Assembly (NCBI RefSeq): GCF_020297055.1
Contig: NZ_JAIXCQ010000004.1
Coordinates: 124,001-188,000 of the forward strand
Direction: 5' to 3'
Length of the DNA stretch: 64,000 nucleotides
From: Isoptericola luteus
GTDB lineage: Bacteria > Actinomycetota > Actinomycetes > Actinomycetales > Cellulomonadaceae
The translations under genes were made by a program, and so were the position numbers. Each line of letters starts with the position of its first letter. Within the stretch, counting starts at the first letter, position 1. Below are positions 59,773 through 64,000 of the stretch, one piece after another. A model generated the notes under the pieces. The model was not told where the DNA came from, did not search any database, and saw nothing but the letters and a program-made list of their open reading frames with translations.

Positions 59773-61303
59773 GGTTCCCCCGGCTGCGCAGCGTGACGGC
59801 GGTCGCCACGTCGTCCGGGCGCGGCGAGCCCGCGCCGTCGAGGTCGGCGAGGGTCCACGCGGTGCGGAGCACCCGGTCGGCGCCCCGCAGGCTCAGTGCG
59901 CCCCGGTCGATCATCTGCTCCACGGGTGCCAGGACGGCCCGGCCGGGGCCGAGGCGCTCGCGCAGCCAGCCCCCGGGTACCTCCGCGTTCGTCGTCCACG
60001 GCGTGCCGGCGAGCCGCTCACGGGCCGCCGAGCGCGCCGCGGCGACCCGTCGCGCGACCGCGTCCGACGGCTCCCCGGAGGCGCCCGCGGTCCGGTCCGC
60101 GCGCGTCACGGGCCGGACCTCCACCTGCAGGTCCACCCGGTCGAGCAGCGGGCCGGACAGCCGCCCGAAGTACCGGCGCTTGGCCATCGGCGTGCAGGAG
60201 CAGTCCAGGCCCTTGTTCACGGACGCCATCCCGCACGGGCACGGGTTCGCCGCGAGCACGAGCTGGAAGCGGGCCGGGTAGCGGGTCGCTCCGCCGGAAC
60301 GGTGCAGCACCAGCTCCCCGGCCTCGAGCGGCTGCCGCAGCGTCTCCAGCACCCGCGCCGGGAACTCCGGGGCCTCGTCGAGCAGCAGCACCCCGCGGTG
60401 CGCACGCGAGACCGCGCCCGGGCGCGCCAGCCCGCTGCCTCCGCCGACGATCGCGGCCGGGGTCGCGGTGTGGTGCGGATCCTCGAACGGCGGGCGCGTG
60501 ACCAGGCCTCCGCCCGCGTCGAAGGTGCCAGCCACGGAGTGCACTGCGGTGACCTCCACGGCCTCGGCCGGGGTGAGGTCGGGCAGGATCCCCGGCAGTC
60601 GTGCGGCGAGCATCGTCTTGCCCGCTCCGGGCGGGCCCACGAACAACAGGTGGTGTCCGCCCGCAGCGGCGACCTCGAGCGCCGTCCGGGCCTGCAGCTG
60701 CCCGACGACGTCGCGCAGGTCACCGGGCTCACGCCCCGCGAAGGACTGCCGCACCGGGCGCACGGGCTCGACGTCGGGCACGTGCCGCAGCTCGCCCCCG
60801 TGCAGGAGGACCACCTCCGCGAGGCTGGCCGCACCGTGCACCCGCGCCCCGGGCACGAGCCGGGCCTCGTCGGCGTCCCCGGCCGCCACGACAACGTCGG
60901 AGTAGCCCGCGGCGACCGCCGCGGCGACGGCTGGCAGCACCCCCCGCACCGGCTGCAGCCGCCCGTCGAGCCCCAGCTCGCCGAGGTGGACCACGCGATG
61001 CAGCCCGCCGGCGGGGAGCTCCCCGGCACCGGCCAGGACGGCCACCGCGACCGCCAGGTCGAACGACGATCCGGACTTGCGCAGCGACGCCGGGGACAGG
61101 TTGACGATGATCTTGCGGTGCGGCCACGCGATGCCGGTGGACAGCACGGCGGCCCGCACGCGCTCGCGCGACTCGTGCAGCGCGGCGTCGGGCAGGCCCA
61201 CGAGGGTGAACCCGGGCACGGAGGCGGCAAGCTGGGCCTGCACCTCCACGACGTGCCCGGTCAGCCCCGTGAGCGCCACCGCCGCGGTGGTCCCGAGCCC
61301 CAT
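59765..61303 (-). CDS. comM: YifB/ComM-family Mg-chelatase-like AAA+ ATPase
   Basis: 512 residues; the ComM branch-migration helicase aids integration of transforming DNA. N-terminal Lon-like domain (VVEVQAQLAASVPGFTLVGL, NLSPASLRKSGSSFDLAVAV), AAA+ domain with Walker A FVGPPGAGKTM and Walker B GVLLLDEAPEF, then FQLVLAANPCPCG with cysteines and KRRYFGRLSGPLLDRVDLQ, and a C-terminal Mg-chelatase domain. The ATG overlaps the yraN stop by one base (TGATG) and its stop overlaps dprA, so yraN-comM-dprA is one translationally coupled unit. Confidence 0.95.
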   Translation of the reverse strand: MGLGTTAAVALTGLTGHVVEVQAQLAASVPGFTLVGLPDAALHESRERVRAAVLSTGIAWPHRKIIVNLSPASLRKSGSSFDLAVAVAVLAGAGELPAGGLHRVVHLGELGLDGRLQPVRGVLPAVAAAVAAGYSDVVVAAGDADEARLVPGARVHGAASLAEVVLLHGGELRHVPDVEPVRPVRQSFAGREPGDLRDVVGQLQARTALEVAAAGGHHLLFVGPPGAGKTMLAARLPGILPDLTPAEAVEVTAVHSVAGTFDAGGGLVTRPPFEDPHHTATPAAIVGGGSGLARPGAVSRAHRGVLLLDEAPEFPARVLETLRQPLEAGELVLHRSGGATRYPARFQLVLAANPCPCGMASVNKGLDCSCTPMAKRRYFGRLSGPLLDRVDLQVEVRPVTRADRTAGASGEPSDAVARRVAAARSAARERLAGTPWTTNAEVPGGWLRERLGPGRAVLAPVEQMIDRGALSLRGADRVLRTAWTLADLDGAGSPRPDDVATAVTLRSRGNHG

Positions 61304-61674
61304 CAGAGCACCCCCACCAGGTGCTCGACCTGCGCGGCGCCGGCGCGCGGGAGCACCACGGCCACGACGTCCACGCGCACGCCGGCGAACCTGCCGCCGG
61401 CGACCTCCAGGGCGCGTTCGGCGAGCCACTGCCCCGTGAGCCGGCGGATCCGGGCGAGCTTGGCCGGCGTCACCGCCTCGGCCGGGTGGCCGAAGGCCGT
61501 CCCGCTGCGCGTCTTGACCTCGATCGCGACCAGCAGGTCGCCGTCGCGCGCGACGAGGTCGAGCTCACCCGCCGTCCCGCGCCAGTTGCGGTCCAGCAGC
61601 CGCATCCCCTGCTGCTCCAGGTGGCGTGCCGCCACCCGCTCTCCGTATCGCCCGACGGCGTCCTTGGCTCGCAC
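61303..61674 (-). CDS. yraN: YraN/UPF0102-family nuclease-fold protein
   Basis: 123 residues, Holliday-junction-resolvase-like fold. VGRYGERVAARHLEQQGMRL, DRNWRGTAGELDLVARDGDL and VAIEVKTRSGTAFGHP match the PD-(D/E)xK nuclease pattern (E...D...ExK) of UPF0102. Biochemical role not established; linkage to comM and dprA suggests DNA processing. GTG 61674 follows GGAGGT. A hairpin (61685-61705) touches that ribosome site. Confidence 0.92.
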   Translation of the reverse strand: MRAKDAVGRYGERVAARHLEQQGMRLLDRNWRGTAGELDLVARDGDLLVAIEVKTRSGTAFGHPAEAVTPAKLARIRRLTGQWLAERALEVAGGRFAGVRVDVVAVVLPRAGAAQVEHLVGVL

Positions 61675-61684
61675 GGAACCACCT

Positions 61685-61705
61685 CCGCGGCAGAGCCTGC
61701 CGCGG
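61685..61705 (-). promoter_or_regulatory. Hairpin adjoining the yraN ribosome site
   Basis: CCGCGGCA / TGCCGCGG with a five-base loop in the 113-base gap between the DUF2469 gene and yraN; its last bases overlap GGAGG. It could end the upstream transcript or limit yraN translation. Confidence 0.4.
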
Positions 61706-61787
61706 GTTCAGGCGGTCCCCGGCGTCCGCCGGAAAGGTTGTGCGACCGAGGCCGGACGGTCGCCCTGTGGACGGCGTCCGGGCCGCG

Positions 61788-62087
61788 TCAGAGCGCGAGC
61801 TCGGCCTTGGCCAGCTCCTCGACGTTCACGTCCTTGAAGGTCACGACGCGCACCGACTTCACGAAGCGCGCGGAACGGTAGACGTCCCACACCCAGGCGT
61901 CGGCGAGCCGCAGCTCGAAGTACACCTCGCCCGCGGCGGACCGCACCTGGAGGTCCACCTGGTTGGCGAGGTAGAACCGGCGCTCCGTCTCCACGACGTA
62001 GGAGAACAGGCCCACCACGTCCCGGTACTCGCGGTAGAGCGCGAGCTCCATCTCGGTCTCATAGTTCTCGAGGTCTTCGGCGCTCAC
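61788..62087 (-). CDS. DUF2469 conserved actinobacterial protein
   Basis: 99 residues, strongly conserved in actinobacteria (homologue Rv2901c). Sequence landmarks: [78 protein letters not shown]. Composition is acidic/aromatic with no membrane or secretion signal. GTG 62087 overlaps the rnhB stop (GTGA), so it is translated with rnhB. Function unknown. Confidence 0.93.
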   Translation of the reverse strand: MSAEDLENYETEMELALYREYRDVVGLFSYVVETERRFYLANQVDLQVRSAAGEVYFELRLADAWVWDVYRSARFVKSVRVVTFKDVNVEELAKAELAL

Positions 62088-62923
62088 CGGCTCATCATCC
62101 CATCGAGCGTCACCAGGGCCGGGTTCTCGGTGCCGACCGGGAGGGCCCGGCCGTTGCGGTCGGCGGCCTGCGCCTCGTCGGCCAGCACGCGCAGGTTCCA
62201 CGACCTGCGGTGCTGGGGTGTCGGGCCGTGCGCCCGCAGAGCCTCGATGTGCGCCGGTGCCGAGTAGCCCTTGTTCTGGTCCCACGCGTACGCGGGATAC
62301 TGGTGGGCGAGTCGCACGAGGAGCTCGTCCCGCTCCACCTTGGCGAGCACGCTGGCGGCCGACACCGAGGAGCACTGCAGGTCCGCCTTGACCAGCGTGC
62401 GTACCGCCGGGTCCCGGGGCTCCGGACCGAGTGCGGGGTCGAGCCCGGCGTCGAGCGCCGCGGCCTCGAAGAGGTCGGCACCGGGCCGGCTCAGCCAGTC
62501 GTGCGAGCCGTCGAGCAGCACGGTGTCCACGTCGCCGCACGCCCGGCGCACCTGCGCCAGCGCACGCCGGCCCGCGATCCGCAGCGCCGCCACGATCCCG
62601 TGCGCGTCGATCTCGGCGGGGCCTGCGTGCCCGACCGCCCAGGCCACGGCCCAGCGTTGCACCTGCGGCACCATCGACTCGCGGGCGGCGGGAGTCAGGA
62701 GCTTGGAGTCCGTCAGGCCCTGCGGCGCGGTGCGGGTGCCCGCGTCCACCACGACCACGCCCACGCTCACCGGGCCAGCCAGGGCGCCACGGCCCACCTC
62801 GTCCATCCCCGCGACCAGCCGGGCGCCCCCGGACAGCAGGGCCCGCTCCTGGCGTAGCGACGGGCTGCGCCGCGCGGGACGCGGCGGCGTCGGGCGCCTC
62901 AGGCCTCTGGTGTCGGTCGTCAC
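62084..62923 (-). CDS. rnhB: Ribonuclease HII
   Basis: 279 residues; removes RNA primers and misincorporated ribonucleotides from DNA. Catalytic Asp41-Glu42 in [13 protein letters not shown], later Asp in LLDGSHDWL and in [11 protein letters not shown], with [13 protein letters not shown] and [14 protein letters not shown]. An Arg/Pro-rich N-terminal extension of about 35 residues precedes the core. GTG 62923 overlaps the lepB stop (GTGA); the C-terminus overlaps the DUF2469 gene. lepB-rnhB-DUF2469 is a tightly coupled operon. Confidence 0.96.
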   Translation of the reverse strand: MTTDTRGLRRPTPPRPARRSPSLRQERALLSGGARLVAGMDEVGRGALAGPVSVGVVVVDAGTRTAPQGLTDSKLLTPAARESMVPQVQRWAVAWAVGHAGPAEIDAHGIVAALRIAGRRALAQVRRACGDVDTVLLDGSHDWLSRPGADLFEAAALDAGLDPALGPEPRDPAVRTLVKADLQCSSVSAASVLAKVERDELLVRLAHQYPAYAWDQNKGYSAPAHIEALRAHGPTPQHRRSWNLRVLADEAQAADRNGRALPVGTENPALVTLDGMMSR

Positions 62924-63717
62924 GGCTCGGGGACCTGGTCGAAGACGTCGCCGGGGTTGCGCAGCAGCGTGGCGTCGGTGAGCGGCCACACGACGGCGAA
63001 CGTGCTGCCCACGACGTTGTCCATCGGCACGAAGCCGCCACCCGGGTTCCCGGTGTTGTACCGGGAGTCCTTGGACTCCTGGCGGTTGTCCCCCATGACC
63101 CACAGCATGCCCTCGGGCACGACCTTGTCGAACGGGTCCTGGCTCGGGACCGACCCCGGCCGGATGTACGTCTCGTCGATCGGCTCCCCGTTGACCTGGA
63201 TCCGGCCCTCGTCGTCGCAGCAGGTCACGTGGTCGCCCGGCGTGGCGATGACGCGCTTGATGAGGTGGTCGCCGGTCTCCGCCGGCATGAGGCCGACGAA
63301 CGTCAGCACGTTCGCCGTCGCCTGCCCCACCGGGGTGCGCTCCGGTGGCTCGTACGGCGGCAGCCAGCCGCCCGGGTCCTTGAACACGACGATGTCCCCG
63401 CGGTGCACGTCGAAGGCGTCAGGGACCAGCCGGGAGACCATGACGCGGTCGCCGACCTCGAGGGTGTCCTCCATGGAACCGCTCGGGATGTAGAAGGCCT
63501 GGACCAGCAGGGTCTTGATGAGCCATGACAGGACCAGTGCGGACACGACGATGATCGCGGTCTCGCGCAGCAGCCCCAGGCTGCGTGACCCGGCCGCCCG
63601 GGATCCGGCCGTGCGGGGCCCGTCGGTAAGGCCCGCGGCCGCGGAGGGCGCGTCGTCGTGCGGGAGGTGGGGTTCGCGCGCTGCGGGACGTTCGGTCACA
63701 GGGTCGGAGTCTGCCAC
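62920..63717 (-). CDS. lepB: Signal peptidase I
   Basis: 265 residues; cleaves signal peptides of exported proteins. Cytosolic N-terminal tail of about 50 residues, one membrane segment ([19 protein letters not shown]), then the catalytic Ser81 in [11 protein letters not shown] and Lys154 in [14 protein letters not shown]; box [17 protein letters not shown] is complete. A Cys pair (TCCDD) sits in the extracellular domain. GTG start 63717; no strong ribosome site. rplS lies upstream across a terminator. Confidence 0.96.
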   Translation of the reverse strand: MADSDPVTERPAAREPHLPHDDAPSAAAGLTDGPRTAGSRAAGSRSLGLLRETAIIVVSALVLSWLIKTLLVQAFYIPSGSMEDTLEVGDRVMVSRLVPDAFDVHRGDIVVFKDPGGWLPPYEPPERTPVGQATANVLTFVGLMPAETGDHLIKRVIATPGDHVTCCDDEGRIQVNGEPIDETYIRPGSVPSQDPFDKVVPEGMLWVMGDNRQESKDSRYNTGNPGGGFVPMDNVVGSTFAVVWPLTDATLLRNPGDVFDQVPEP

Positions 63718-63778
63718 GTGCTCACTCTGTCACCCGCCCACGCCCACCGCGAAACCCGCCGAGGGCCGCAGGACGACG

Positions 63779-63816
63779 ACGAGGGCGGCCCCTGCCGGAG
63801 CAGGGACCGCCCTCGT
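63779..63816 (-). terminator. rplS terminator
   Basis: ACGAGGGCGG / CCGCCCTCGT and CCCTGC / GCAGGG with one mismatch, CGGA loop, 42 bases after the rplS stop and before lepB. Confidence 0.85.
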
Positions 63817-63857
63817 GCGGACCGGGCGTCGGCGGCGGACCGCCGGCGCCCTGCGGG

Positions 63858-64000
63858 TCACTTGCCCGTGGGGGTCTCGCGACGCTCGCGGATCTTCGCC
63901 TTCTTGCCGCGCAGGTTGCGCAGGTAGTACAGCTTGGCGCGGCGAACCACGCCACGCGACACGAGCTCGATCGAGTCGATCGTGGGGGCGTGCAGGGGGA
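63858..64000 (-). CDS. rplS: 50S ribosomal protein L19, C-terminal fragment (start outside window)
   Basis: Reading the minus strand from the window edge gives [20 protein letters not shown] followed by [20 protein letters not shown] and ends ETPTGK before the stop at 63860-63858. This is the conserved L19 C-terminus (LHSP-x-I-x-S-I, [10 protein letters not shown]). About 47 residues are visible; the gene continues beyond 64000. rplS-lepB-rnhB is the standard actinobacterial order. Confidence 0.95.
   Translation of the reverse strand, partial: PLHAPTIDSIELVSRGVVRRAKLYYLRNLRGKKAKIRERRETPTGK

Noticed and set aside
58450-61674. Evidence that the strain is naturally competent
   Set aside because: dprA, comM and yraN are present, but uptake genes (comEA, comEC, pili) are not in the window, and dprA/comM are widespread in non-transforming actinobacteria.

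Overview
The window is a stretch of core chromosome from a very high G+C actinobacterium. The gene complement and order match those of Actinomycetota: lhr-nei2, clgR-cinA-pgsA, ftsK, RNase J-dapA, dapB, pepR-gpsI-rpsO, ribF, truB, rbfA-infB-ylxR-nusA-rimP, proS, ispG-rip1-dxr, rlmN-cdsA-frr-pyrH-tsf-rpsB, xerC-dprA-comM-yraN-DUF2469-rnhB-lepB-rplS. The same order is known from Mycobacterium tuberculosis around Rv2745c-Rv2904c. The extreme G+C, the GH3 glycosidase and the lack of mycobacterial lipid genes suggest Micrococcales (Cellulomonas / Isoptericola / Cellulosimicrobium type). That placement is inference, not something read directly.

Layout. 1-3.5 kb (+): end of helicase Lhr and the endonuclease VIII homologue Nei2. 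3.5-5.2 kb (-): ClgR regulator, CinA-type amidohydrolase, PgsA. 5.3-6.7 kb (+): a CapA-family protein. 6.7-14.4 kb: FtsK, a TetR regulator facing a small membrane protein, a DUF4328 membrane protein, RNase J and DapA. 14.5-21.3 kb (+): an accessory metabolic block with a succinate-semialdehyde-type dehydrogenase, AzlCD, a GNAT enzyme, a GH3 beta-glucosidase and an MFS transporter. 21.4-36.9 kb (-): DapB, M16 protease, PNPase, S15, an inserted animal-type haem peroxidase, then RibF, TruB, RbfA, IF-2, YlxR, NusA and RimP. 37.1-41.0 kb: a ferritin-like lipoprotein, ProS and a second Fpg/Nei glycosylase. 41.0-49.5 kb (-): Kbl-Tdh threonine catabolism, a DUF4081 GNAT, IspG, the Rip1-type protease, Dxr and an MFS exporter, the last divergent from a MerR regulator. 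50-56.2 kb (-): DivIVA-repeat protein, RlmN, CdsA, Frr, PyrH, EF-Ts and S2. 56.7-64 kb: an M23 peptidase (+), then XerC, DprA, ComM, YraN, DUF2469, RNase HII, LepB and the C-terminus of L19 (-).

How the genes work together. Most are housekeeping: translation (rpsB, tsf, frr, infB, rimP, rbfA, proS, truB, rlmN), RNA turnover (RNase J, PNPase), lysine/DAP synthesis (dapA, dapB), MEP isoprenoid synthesis (ispG and dxr flanking rip1), phospholipid head groups (cdsA, pgsA), DNA repair and transformation (nei2, fpg, dprA, comM, xerC, rnhB), and secretion (lepB). Accessory insertions (haem peroxidase between rpsO and ribF, the GH3/AzlCD block between dapA and dapB, two regulator-transporter pairs) hold most of the less ordinary biology.

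Regulatory architecture. Many monocistronic genes and operon heads have a -10-like hexamer ending 6-7 nt before the start codon and no Shine-Dalgarno, so they are probably leaderless. Strong hairpins without U-tracts end most convergent or operon units. I see no tRNA or rRNA genes, no insertion sequences, no prophage, no CRISPR array and no obvious new defence system. The more interesting signals are small: tandem repeats sitting on stop or start codons, well-formed operators at two regulator-transporter pairs, and an inserted peroxidase with its own dyads.
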